A DNA stretch of 64,000 bases from Chloroflexota bacterium (GTDB lineage Bacteria > Chloroflexota > UBA11872). The position numbers and the translations under genes were made by a program. The stretch is taken from the NCBI GenBank assembly GCA_026708035.1, contig JAPOVQ010000013.1:73372-137371 (forward strand), given 5' to 3'. Below the pieces are notes generated by a model. That model was not told where the DNA came from, searched no databases, and saw nothing but the letters and a program-made list of their open reading frames with translations. The stretch's first letter is position 1. The number at the start of each line of letters is the position of its first letter. This document shows positions 8,118-16,176 of the stretch, piece by piece.

Positions 8118-9350
8118 TCACTGCGCCGCGTCCGAATCCAGCCCAAACGCCGTGTGGAGGGTCCGCGCCGCGTGCTCGACCTCGGCTTCGGCGACGAGGC
8201 AGGTGATGCGGATCTCGCTGGTCGTGATGCCCAGGATGTTGATGCCGGCGTCGGCGAGGGCGCCGAACGCGCGGGCCGCGATGCCGGGCGTGCTTTGAAT
8301 CCCCACTCCAACGATCCCGACCTTGCCCAGGCTGGCGTCGGCTGAAACTTCGCCCGCCCCGATCTCCGCGGCAATCGGCCGCACCAGGTCAACCGCCGGG
8401 GCCATGTCGGCCTTGCTGACGGTGAATGAAATGTCCGTCGCCCCGGCGTCGGACACGTTCTGGACGATGACGTCGATGTTGATGCCGTGATCGGCCAAGG
8501 GTTGAAAGATGCCGTGCGCCAAGCCCGGTCGGTCGCGAACCGCTCGCACGGTGATGCGCGCCACGTCGGTGTCATGGGCCACGCCGCGGACCAGCGCGAC
8601 GCTTTCGATCTCGACTGCTTCAGCCGCCATCATTGACGTCCCCGGTGAATCGACGAAACTGGAACGTACCACGACCGGCAGCCGGAAGCGCTGGGCAATG
8701 CCGACCGAGCGGTGCTGCATGACCTTGGCGCCAAGCTGCGCCATCTCCAGCATCTCCCCGTAGCCGATGGCGTCCAGCTTGTGCGCCTGTGGCACGCAGC
8801 GAGGGTCGGCGGTGTAGACGCCCTCGACGTCGGTGTAGATCTCGCAGCGGTCGGCGCGCAGCGCCGCGGCCAGCGACACCGCCGTCGTGTCCGACGCGCC
8901 GCGACCCAGCGTGACCATGTCGCCGTCCGGCCCGAGTCCCTGAAACCCGGCGACGATTGGAATCCGACCCGCATCCAACTCTCGCCGCACGCGCGCCGGG
9001 TCCACTCGCTCGATGCGGCCGCGTCCATACACCCCGTCGGTGACGACTCCGGCTTGTATCCCGCTCAGCGCCACGGCCTCCGGACCGTGCGCGCTGAGCG
9101 CCATCGCCACCAGGGCGGCGGAGGCCGTTTCACCGGTGGACATCAGCATGTCCAACTCGCGCGCGCGAGGCCGCGGGACGGTGTGCTCGGCCTCCTCGAT
9201 GAGTCGATCGGTGGCGTCGCCGCGTGCCGAGACGACAACAGCCAGGCGGTCCCCGCCCGCCGCGGCGTCGGCCACGCGCTCCGCCACCGCGGCGATGCGC
9301 TCACGCGTCGCCACGGACGTGCCGCCGAACTTACAGACCACAGTGGCCAC
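8118..9350 (-). CDS. lysC: Aspartate kinase
   Basis: Aspartokinase, first step from aspartate to lysine, threonine and methionine; 410 residues, the normal monofunctional length. N-terminal kinase motif VCKFGGTSVA, then LGRGASDTTAV and EIYTDVEGVYTADPR. Two C-terminal ACT domains (about 265-335 and 345-405, e.g. RPGLAHGIFQPLADHGINID and TPGIAARAFGALADAGINIL) predict allosteric feedback by lysine and/or threonine. GTG start at 9350. It follows argH by 63 bases on the same strand, placing lysine/threonine and arginine synthesis in one cluster. Confidence 0.95.
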   Translation of the reverse strand: MATVVCKFGGTSVATRERIAAVAERVADAAAGGDRLAVVVSARGDATDRLIEEAEHTVPRPRARELDMLMSTGETASAALVAMALSAHGPEAVALSGIQAGVVTDGVYGRGRIERVDPARVRRELDAGRIPIVAGFQGLGPDGDMVTLGRGASDTTAVSLAAALRADRCEIYTDVEGVYTADPRCVPQAHKLDAIGYGEMLEMAQLGAKVMQHRSVGIAQRFRLPVVVRSSFVDSPGTSMMAAEAVEIESVALVRGVAHDTDVARITVRAVRDRPGLAHGIFQPLADHGINIDVIVQNVSDAGATDISFTVSKADMAPAVDLVRPIAAEIGAGEVSADASLGKVGIVGVGIQSTPGIAARAFGALADAGINILGITTSEIRITCLVAEAEVEHAARTLHTAFGLDSDAAQ

Positions 9351-9413
9351 TAGCCGACCCCCACGCGCGATAGGCAGGCAAGAGTAGCAGCGAGAGTCAC
9401 CGCGCGGCCCGGC

Positions 9414-10838
9414 CTATCTCCAGGGGGTCAGCGCGGCGGGAAGCCCGCTCGTGGCGAGTTCCCGCAGGCGGCCGCGTTCCAGTTCGATGCGCCCCTGCGC
9501 GTCGGCGATGGCCAGGCTCACCCGGCGCGGCGCGGTGCCGCCCGGCACGTCCCGTCGCGCCACCGAGCTTTCCGCGGTGAGTCGTTCCCGGAGCTCGGGA
9601 CAAAGACGGCCATCGATGGCTTGCAGCTGGTGGTCGGTGAGCGCCACGAGTTCGACGCCGGCGGCGATCGCCGCGGAGACGACGCGGCCCGCAATCTCGT
9701 GGGCCTCGCGAAACGGCGCGCCCTGCTCGACCAGATAGTCGGCGACTTCGGTCGCCGTGGCGTAACCCGCCGTCGCCATCTGCGCCATGCGCTCGCGATT
9801 GAACCGCAGCGTGGCGATGGCCTCGCGCATGATCTCCAGCGTGGGAAGCACCACGTCCTCCATGCGAAACAAGGCCTGCTTGTCTTCCTGGAGGTCCAGG
9901 CCATACGTGAGCGGTACTCCCTTGACGGTAGCGGCCATGCCCGACGCGATGCCAATGGCCGTGCCCGCGCGCCCGCGCACCAGCTCGGCGATATCCGGAT
10001 TCTTCTTCTGCGGCATGATGCTGCTGCCGGTGGCGTAGGCATCGTCGAACTCGACCAGCGCGTATCCCGGCGAGACCCACACCACCAGGTCCTCGGCCCA
10101 CCGCGACAGGTGCAGCAGGATGCCCACGCCGAGATTGAGTAACCCCAGCAGGTAGTCCCGGTCGGCCACGGCGTCCATGCTGTTGCGGGTGATTTGGCTG
10201 AAGTGCAGGGCATGCGCTGCGTGCTCGCGATCGATGTCATAGGGCACGCCCGCCAGAGCGCCGCTCCCGAGCGGACATACGTCGGCCAGGGCGAACACCT
10301 GGTAGCAGCCGTCGAGGTCGCGGCTGAGCATTTCGTGAATCGCCAGCAGGCAGTGCCCCAGGGTGACCGGCTGACCCGATTGAAGATGAGTGAATCCCGG
10401 CGCGACCGTGTCCGGCTCGGCGCGGTCCACGAGCGCGGCCATCAGGTCCGCCAGCGCGCGCCCGATCCGAAGCGTCAAGCCCTTCACGTAGAGCCGCATG
10501 TCGGTGGCAACCTGGTCGTTGCGGCTGCGCGCGGTGTGCAAGCGGCGCCCGGGATCCCCGAGCCGCTCGATCAGGACGCGCTCCACGTAGCTGTGAATGT
10601 CCTCGTCGCCGGCGTCAACGGGACCGCCGGAGTCGTCGAGCTCTTGCAGCAGCCGGTCGAGCCCCTCAGTCAGCGCCTCGGCGTCGGACGCGTCGATGAT
10701 GCCCTGCGCGCCGAGCATGGCGGCGTGCGCCTGGCTGGCGACGATATCTTCGCGATAGAGCCGCCGGTCCCAGGGAAACGAGCGGGTGAAGGCCCGCGCC
10801 GCGTCGGCGGGCTCCGACTCGAAGCGCCCGCCCCACAT
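9414..10838 (-). CDS. argH: Argininosuccinate lyase
   Basis: Last step of arginine synthesis: argininosuccinate to arginine and fumarate. 474 residues, normal for the aspartase/fumarase superfamily. WGGRFE at the N terminus, HTARSRNDQVATDMRL, TPGFTHLQ-like segment PGFTHLQSGQPVTLGH, and the mobile signature loop GSSIMPQKKNPD with the catalytic Ser. Starts at ATG 10838, 41 bases after the argD stop. argG, expected upstream in the pathway, is not in this window. Confidence 0.95.
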   Translation of the reverse strand: MWGGRFESEPADAARAFTRSFPWDRRLYREDIVASQAHAAMLGAQGIIDASDAEALTEGLDRLLQELDDSGGPVDAGDEDIHSYVERVLIERLGDPGRRLHTARSRNDQVATDMRLYVKGLTLRIGRALADLMAALVDRAEPDTVAPGFTHLQSGQPVTLGHCLLAIHEMLSRDLDGCYQVFALADVCPLGSGALAGVPYDIDREHAAHALHFSQITRNSMDAVADRDYLLGLLNLGVGILLHLSRWAEDLVVWVSPGYALVEFDDAYATGSSIMPQKKNPDIAELVRGRAGTAIGIASGMAATVKGVPLTYGLDLQEDKQALFRMEDVVLPTLEIMREAIATLRFNRERMAQMATAGYATATEVADYLVEQGAPFREAHEIAGRVVSAAIAAGVELVALTDHQLQAIDGRLCPELRERLTAESSVARRDVPGGTAPRRVSLAIADAQGRIELERGRLRELATSGLPAALTPWR

Positions 10839-10879
10839 GCCGGCGATCTCAGCCCGTGCGCGGGGTCCGGCGCCCCGCG

Positions 10880-12073
10880 CTAGGCGCGCAGCGCCGCGCC
10901 AATGACTTCAAGGCCCGTGTCCAACTCGGCATCGCTGATGTTCAGCGCCGGCACCAGGCGAATCGTCGCCGCGGCGGCCTTGATCAACAGCACGCCGTGA
11001 TCCCGCGCGTACGCAATCACGTGATCGGCGCGCTCGGGGCCCGTGAGATCGAAACCCACCAGCAGCCCAAGCCCGCGCACGTCCGTGATCTCACCGGTCT
11101 CGCGGCCCAGGCGCCGCAACTCGGCGGCAGCGTGGTCGCCCTTGCGCGCCACGTCCGCCAAGAATCCCGGAGCCGTGACGTGATCGAAGACCACGCGGGC
11201 GCCGGCGCAGACGAGCGGGTTGCCGCTAAATGTCGATCCGTGGTCGCCTGGCCGCAGCACACTGCACCGCTCGGTGCTGAGCGCGGCCCCGATGGGCAGC
11301 CCGCCGCCAAGCCCCTTGGCCAGGGCCATCAGGTCGGGCGTGACGCCAAAGTGCTCGTAGGCAAACAGCTTGCCGGTGCGCCCGATGCCGGTCTGCACCT
11401 CGTCCAGAATCAGCAGGATGCCGTGCTCGTCGCAGAGTTCACGGAGTCCGGTTACGTAGTCCGCGTCGGCCACCCACACGCCGCCCTCGGCCTGGATGAG
11501 CTCCAGCATCACTGCGGCGGTGGAGTCGTCGATGGCGTCGCGCACCGCGTTCAGGTCGTTGTAGGGCACGTGGGTGAATCCGGCCGGCATCGGCTCGAAG
11601 GGCTCGTGATAGGCCGGCGTGCCGGTGGCCGCCGTCATGGCCAGCGAGCGCCCGTGAAAGCCGCGCAGCGTTGTGATCACACCCGTCGCGCGGTCGCGGT
11701 TTTGCCGGCCCCACTTGCGCGCGATCTTGACGCAGGTCTCGGTGGCCTCGCCGCCGCTGTTGACGAAAAACACCCGGTCCAGCGCCGAGTGACCGGTCAA
11801 CCGCTCGCCCAGCTCGACCTGGGGCGTGGTGTAGAAGAGGTTGGACACCTGGACCAGGGTGCGCGCCTGCTCGGCCACGGCATCGGCGATGTCGGGATTT
11901 GCGTGGCCGACGGCGTTCACCGCGATGCCCGCGGCGAAGTCCAGGTATTCGTTGCCGGCGTCGTCCCACACCCGCATGCCGCTGCCCCGAACCAGGGTGA
12001 CCGGAGCGCGGGCAAACGTCTGGTGATAGACCTGAGCTTCGCGTGCCTGCCAGTCCGTCGCTGATTGGGTCAT
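10880..12073 (-). CDS. argD: Acetylornithine aminotransferase
   Basis: Class III PLP aminotransferase, 397 residues, making N-acetylornithine from the semialdehyde. DEVQTGIGRTG positions the PLP Asp, and the Schiff-base Lys is in ALAKGLGGGLPIGA. The N-terminal VTLVRGSGMRVWDDAGNEYLDF and STFSGNPLVCA blocks are typical of ArgD. The same enzyme often also serves lysine synthesis (succinyl-DAP aminotransferase), plausible here because lysC is nearby. ATG start at 12073, 58 bases after argB. Confidence 0.93.
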   Translation of the reverse strand: MTQSATDWQAREAQVYHQTFARAPVTLVRGSGMRVWDDAGNEYLDFAAGIAVNAVGHANPDIADAVAEQARTLVQVSNLFYTTPQVELGERLTGHSALDRVFFVNSGGEATETCVKIARKWGRQNRDRATGVITTLRGFHGRSLAMTAATGTPAYHEPFEPMPAGFTHVPYNDLNAVRDAIDDSTAAVMLELIQAEGGVWVADADYVTGLRELCDEHGILLILDEVQTGIGRTGKLFAYEHFGVTPDLMALAKGLGGGLPIGAALSTERCSVLRPGDHGSTFSGNPLVCAGARVVFDHVTAPGFLADVARKGDHAAAELRRLGRETGEITDVRGLGLLVGFDLTGPERADHVIAYARDHGVLLIKAAAATIRLVPALNISDAELDTGLEVIGAALRA

Positions 12074-12131
12074 GGATGAACTCTAGCCGTGCGGGTTGGC
12101 AGGGATTATATGGCGATCCCAACCGCGCGCG

Positions 12132-12932
12132 TCAGGCAACGATACGCGTGCCCACGACGCCCCCGACCAGAGTTTGCCGGATGGCGTGAGCTTGCCGGCC
12201 GTCGGTGATCCAAACGGCGGCGACCGCGTCCAGCAAGTCCATCGCCGCACGGACCTTGGGCACCATGCCGTCGCGGATCACGCCCTCGGCGATCAGATCG
12301 GCGGCGCGTCCAGCCGGCAGGTCGCGAATCGGTTGTCCGTCGCCATCGAGAACCGCCGGCACGTCGGTGAGGAAGAGCAGGGCATCCGCGCGGACCGCGC
12401 GCGCCACGGCCCCGGCGACCTCGTCGCCGTTGACGTTGTAAAGCTCGCCGTCGGCTCCCAGGCCCAGCGGGGCGATGGTCGGCACGTGGCCGCGTTCGGT
12501 GAGGTCGTTCAACAACCCGCGCCGCACCTCGCGCACGCGACCCACGTATCCCAACGCCGGCGACTGCTGCTCGACCCGGATCACACCACCGTCATTTCCG
12601 GCGATGCCGACCGCCGAGACGCCGTTGGCCACAAGCTCGCCGATCAGCGCCGGAGCCACCATGCCGCGAAAGACCGTTACGGCGGCGTCGCGAGTGGCCG
12701 CGGACGTTACCCGCAGCCCGTCGATCCAGGTCGGAGTTTCTCCTCGCTGCGCCAGATAGTCGCTGAGCGCGTCGCCGCCGCCATGGGCAATGACGACCCG
12801 GGCGCCGGCCGCGACCAGGTCCCGCACGTCGGCGCCGATCCGCCCGCGCTCGACATCCGCCGTGCCGCCGACCTTGAGCACGACATAGCGTCCCCGGAAG
12901 TGGTCGAATCCTGAGCTCGGCGATGCGGCCAC
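12132..12932 (-). CDS. argB: Acetylglutamate kinase
   Basis: Amino-acid kinase family, 266 residues: phosphorylates N-acetylglutamate. Motifs are VVLKVGGTADV (P-loop-like, 22-31), VIAHGGGDALSDYL, GLRVTSAATRDA, GIAGNDGGVI and NVNGDEVAGAVARAV. It lacks the N-terminal helix that makes hexameric, arginine-inhibited forms, so feedback by arginine is uncertain. The HGGG region differs from the usual HGGGPEI. GTG start at 12932, only 3 bases after the argJ stop, so it is translationally coupled. The neighbours and the absence of a LysW carrier argue against a LysZ-type role. Confidence 0.9.
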   Translation of the reverse strand: MAASPSSGFDHFRGRYVVLKVGGTADVERGRIGADVRDLVAAGARVVIAHGGGDALSDYLAQRGETPTWIDGLRVTSAATRDAAVTVFRGMVAPALIGELVANGVSAVGIAGNDGGVIRVEQQSPALGYVGRVREVRRGLLNDLTERGHVPTIAPLGLGADGELYNVNGDEVAGAVARAVRADALLFLTDVPAVLDGDGQPIRDLPAGRAADLIAEGVIRDGMVPKVRAAMDLLDAVAAVWITDGRQAHAIRQTLVGGVVGTRIVA

Positions 12933-12935
12933 GAG

Positions 12936-14159
12936 CTAGGTCATGTACTCCGCGTTGATGGTGACGTAGTCGTGCGAGAGGTCGCCGGTCCAGGCTGTGG
13001 CCCTGGCCGGCCCCGCATGCAGATCGACCGCGATGCGGCACTCCGACTGGCGCAAGTGCGCGGCAACGTCCGGCTCGTGGTAGTCCTGGATGCGCCCGCC
13101 TTCGACGGTGCAGGTGTCCCCGATCCAGATGTCCAGGGCCTCGGGATCGAACTCGGCCCCGCTGTTCCCGAGCGCGCACACCACGCGTCCCCAATTGGGG
13201 TCGCCGCCGAATACCGCCGTCTTGACCAGCAGCGACGTGGAGATGCCGCGTCCGGCGCGCCGGGCATCGGCCGCGTCCACCGCGCCCCGAACCTCGATCG
13301 TGACCAGCTTGGTCACGCCCTCGCCGTTCCGCACGATTTCCCGCGCGAGATGCCGGCACACGGCGCCGAGCGCGTGAACGAACCGCTCCGCATCCCGGCC
13401 TTCCAATGGCGGTGTTCGGCTTGCGCCGTTGGCAAAAAGCAGCACCGTGTCGCTGGTGGACTGATCGCCGTCGATGGAAATCACGTTGAATGAGTCGTTG
13501 ACCGCCGCGCGCAGGGCGTCGCGGGCAACCGACGCGTCCATGGCGGCGTCGGTCGTAATGAACGAGTGCATGGTGGCCATGTTGGGGTGGATCATGCCGG
13601 CGCCCTTGGCGGCGCCGCCGATCCGCACCGTCCCGGTCGACAGCGGCACTTCGACCGCAATCGTCTTGGGATAGGCGTCGGTGGTCATCATGGCGGTGGC
13701 GACATCGATCCCGTCGACCGAGTTCAACTCGAGCCGCCGGATGCCGTCGGCCACGCGATCCATGGGCAGCCGAAACCCGATCACGCCGGTGGACGCCATC
13801 AGGATTTCCTCGGGCGCGACGCCTTGTCCCTCGGCAAACAGCTCCGCCATGCGCCGGGCATCGGCGCGCCCTTCGGGTCCCGTGTACGTGTTGGCGTTGC
13901 CGCTGTTGAAGACCACGCCGCGCGCCTGGCCATCCGCGACCCGCGCGCGGTTGATCTCCACATTCGAGGCCTTCACGCGGTTGGTGGTGAACGTCGCAGC
14001 CACCGTGCATGCGGCGACGGTGCTGAAGATGCCCCCAAGGTCAAGAGCGCCGCTGGCCTTGATGCCGGCGGCGATCGACCCGGCCTTGAACCCGCGCGAC
14101 GCCACCACGCCGCCGGGAATCACCGCGAATCCGTCAAGCGTTTCGGGAAGGGCGCCCAT
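12936..14159 (-). CDS. argJ: Ornithine acetyltransferase / N-acetylglutamate synthase
   Basis: ArgJ transfers the acetyl group from N-acetylornithine back to glutamate, closing the cyclic arginine pathway; it self-cleaves before an internal Thr. The cleavage/nucleophile site is at Ala195-Thr196 (HPNMATMHSF; canonical ATML has Met here). Other blocks: GGVVASRGFKAGSIAAG, ATFTTNRVKASNV, ASTGVIG, GDQSTSDTVLLFANG and GDPNWGR. 407 residues, normal. The ATG follows the argC stop with no gap. Whether it is bifunctional cannot be told from sequence; no separate argA or argE is seen here. Confidence 0.95.
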   Translation of the reverse strand: MGALPETLDGFAVIPGGVVASRGFKAGSIAAGIKASGALDLGGIFSTVAACTVAATFTTNRVKASNVEINRARVADGQARGVVFNSGNANTYTGPEGRADARRMAELFAEGQGVAPEEILMASTGVIGFRLPMDRVADGIRRLELNSVDGIDVATAMMTTDAYPKTIAVEVPLSTGTVRIGGAAKGAGMIHPNMATMHSFITTDAAMDASVARDALRAAVNDSFNVISIDGDQSTSDTVLLFANGASRTPPLEGRDAERFVHALGAVCRHLAREIVRNGEGVTKLVTIEVRGAVDAADARRAGRGISTSLLVKTAVFGGDPNWGRVVCALGNSGAEFDPEALDIWIGDTCTVEGGRIQDYHEPDVAAHLRQSECRIAVDLHAGPARATAWTGDLSHDYVTINAEYMT

Positions 14160-15188
14160 CTACGGATAGCCCGCCGGAATGCCGAGCCCCGCCTGCTCGT
14201 CGAGGCCCAGCATCAAGTTGGCGTTCTGCAGCGCGGCGCCCGCCGCGCCCTTGCCGAGGTTGTCAATGGCGCTCATGGCGATCAGGGTACCGGTGGCCTC
14301 GTCGGCCACCGCCTGCACGAAGCAGTGGTTGGTGCCGGTAGTCCACTTGGTGCGAGGCGGCTCGTCGGCCAGGTGCACGAACGGCTCGCCGCCGTAGCGG
14401 TCGTCGTACGCCGCGTCGACATCCGTGCTCGCAATGCCGTCCCGAATCCGCGCGTAGGTCGTCGAGAGGATGCCGCGCGTCATGGGCACCAGGTGGGGAA
14501 CGAACGTGACCTGCACTGGGGACCCCGCGAGCATGGTCAGCTCCTGCGCGATCTCGGGGCCGTGGCGGTGGGCGGCGACGTTGTAGGGCGCTGCGCTCTC
14601 GTTGATTTCGGAGTAGGTGAAGGCCGACTCGGCGCGCCGCCCGGCGCCCGAGACGCCGGTCTTCGAGTCCACGATCACCGCCGGCTCGACAAGCCCCGCC
14701 GCCAGGGCGGGTCCGATGGCCAGCTCCGCGGCGATGGCATGACAACCGGGATTGGCAACCAGGTTGGTGCGCCGCAGGTCGTCCCTCCGGAACTCGGTGA
14801 GGCCGTAGACCGCGTCGGCGATCCACTCCGACGCCGGGTGCTCGCCATACCACTGCCGATAGACCTCCAGGTCGTGCAGCCGGAAGTCGGCGCTCACGTC
14901 CACCACCGGCACGCCGTCGTCGAGCAGCGGCGCCAACTGCGCCGCGGACGCGTTGTGCGGCAGGCACGACACGACGGCGTCCACCGACCCGTCAAGTTCC
15001 GGCGTCAGCCGCAGGTCCGCGTAATCGGGCCGCGCCGTGGCCCGGACCCAGGGCAGCACCTCGCCGACGGTGCAGCCGGCCTGACTGCGGGCCGTAAGGC
15101 TCGTCAATTCCAGGTCGGGGTGGCCGGCCAGATAGCGGATCATCTCGCCGCCGGTGTAGCCGGTGGCGTTGAGAAGGCCCAGGCGCAT
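14160..15188 (-). CDS. argC: N-acetyl-gamma-glutamyl-phosphate reductase
   Basis: NADPH-dependent reductase of the arginine pathway, first gene of the cluster. Rossmann start LLNATGYTGGEMIRYL, active-site Cys149 in LVANPGCHA, then the GVSGAGRRAE and HRHGPEI segments that close the active site. 342 residues from the ATG at 15188; a TTG immediately before would add one codon. A leader with GAGGC lies just upstream and a TATAAT box at 15217-15222. The stop abuts the argJ ATG. Confidence 0.95.
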   Translation of the reverse strand: MRLGLLNATGYTGGEMIRYLAGHPDLELTSLTARSQAGCTVGEVLPWVRATARPDYADLRLTPELDGSVDAVVSCLPHNASAAQLAPLLDDGVPVVDVSADFRLHDLEVYRQWYGEHPASEWIADAVYGLTEFRRDDLRRTNLVANPGCHAIAAELAIGPALAAGLVEPAVIVDSKTGVSGAGRRAESAFTYSEINESAAPYNVAAHRHGPEIAQELTMLAGSPVQVTFVPHLVPMTRGILSTTYARIRDGIASTDVDAAYDDRYGGEPFVHLADEPPRTKWTTGTNHCFVQAVADEATGTLIAMSAIDNLGKGAAGAALQNANLMLGLDEQAGLGIPAGYP

Positions 15189-15216
15189 CAAGCGGTGCCT
15201 CAGGTGGCTAAACGCG

Positions 15217-15222
15217 ATTATA
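15217..15222 (-). promoter_or_regulatory. Candidate -10 box for the arg cluster
   Basis: Perfect TATAAT on the minus strand, 28 bases ahead of the argC ATG, in an otherwise very GC-rich stretch. No good -35 hexamer is seen at 16-18 bases, so an activator or extended contacts may be needed. No ARG-box palindrome was recognised. Confidence 0.4.
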
Positions 15223-15360
15223 CGGGCGCATTGGGGCGCCGCCGCAGTCGTGGACGATCAGAGCGGCCGGACTCCGGCGGAGTAGGGCCTGCCAGCGGCC
15301 CCGTGCCGTGGAGCAACCCTTAGAATTCTCGCTCCGCACGAAATGACATGGGGGGCGCCA

Positions 15361-16167
15361 TCAGGGCTGAAGGGCAAGCACCACGAGCGCCGCGGCGCCA
15401 AGCGCCACCCGGTAGGCGCCGAAGACGAGCAGGCTGTGGGCGGCTACGAACCAGAGCAAGACGCGAATGACGGCGACTCCGACCACTCCCGCCGTCAACG
15501 CACCGATGACCAGCGCGCCCACCACCGACTCGAAGGCGTCCGTGCCGGTGACGGAGGCGAGTTCCACGATGCCGATCGCCAACACGATCGGCGTCAGCAG
15601 CAGCAGCGAGAATCGCGCCCCGGCGTGGCGCTCGACGCCAAGAAGGCGCGCCACGGTCATGGTGATTCCGGAGCGCGACACGCCCGGGATCAGCGCCACA
15701 AGCTGACTCAGACCCACGAGGAGCCACACAGGCAGCCGCGTGCTGTCGTAGGTGGTGCGGGTGGGCGCCCAGCGATCGGCCGCGGCGAGCAGCAGACCGA
15801 ACGCGATCAGCGTGATCGAGGCGACCATCAGCGTCCGCGTCTCCGTCAGCACGTCACGCAGCGGGAACGCCACGGCGCCCACGAGCACCGTCGACCCCAC
15901 GATGGCCGCCGCCACGCGGCGCGACACGGCCACATCCGCTCCTCGTCCCACGACACCGAGCGCCAGCCGCCACCAGTCGCGCCACAGCGCCACGGCCAGC
16001 GCCAGCGCGGTGCCCAGATGCAAAGCCACGCTGAGCAGCAGGCCCGACAGAAACGGGTCGGTCCACCCCGCGAACTCGGGCGTCAGCAGCAGGTGGGCCG
16101 AGCTGCTCACAGGCAGAAACTCCGTGAGCGCCTGCACGGCGCCCAACAGAGCCGCCTCGACCAGCAC
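15361..16167 (-). CDS. uppP: Undecaprenyl-diphosphatase
   Basis: Integral membrane phosphatase (BacA/UppP) recycling undecaprenyl diphosphate for cell-wall synthesis. Both catalytic blocks are present: ALTEFLPVSSSAHLLL (about 13-28) and IPGVSRSGITMTVARLLG (about 160-177). The protein is almost entirely hydrophobic, with about eight membrane helices, and 268 residues is normal. GTG start. It is 9 bases downstream of the hppA stop, so the two may share a transcript. Confidence 0.93.
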   Translation of the reverse strand: MLVEAALLGAVQALTEFLPVSSSAHLLLTPEFAGWTDPFLSGLLLSVALHLGTALALAVALWRDWWRLALGVVGRGADVAVSRRVAAAIVGSTVLVGAVAFPLRDVLTETRTLMVASITLIAFGLLLAAADRWAPTRTTYDSTRLPVWLLVGLSQLVALIPGVSRSGITMTVARLLGVERHAGARFSLLLLTPIVLAIGIVELASVTGTDAFESVVGALVIGALTAGVVGVAVIRVLLWFVAAHSLLVFGAYRVALGAAALVVLALQP

Positions 16168-16176
16168 TGCCCCGGT

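Noticed and set aside
10880-10900. Possible lysine alpha-aminoadipate (LysW-type) pathway instead of arginine synthesis
   Set aside because: No LysW carrier gene is present, and argJ and argH are specific to arginine synthesis.
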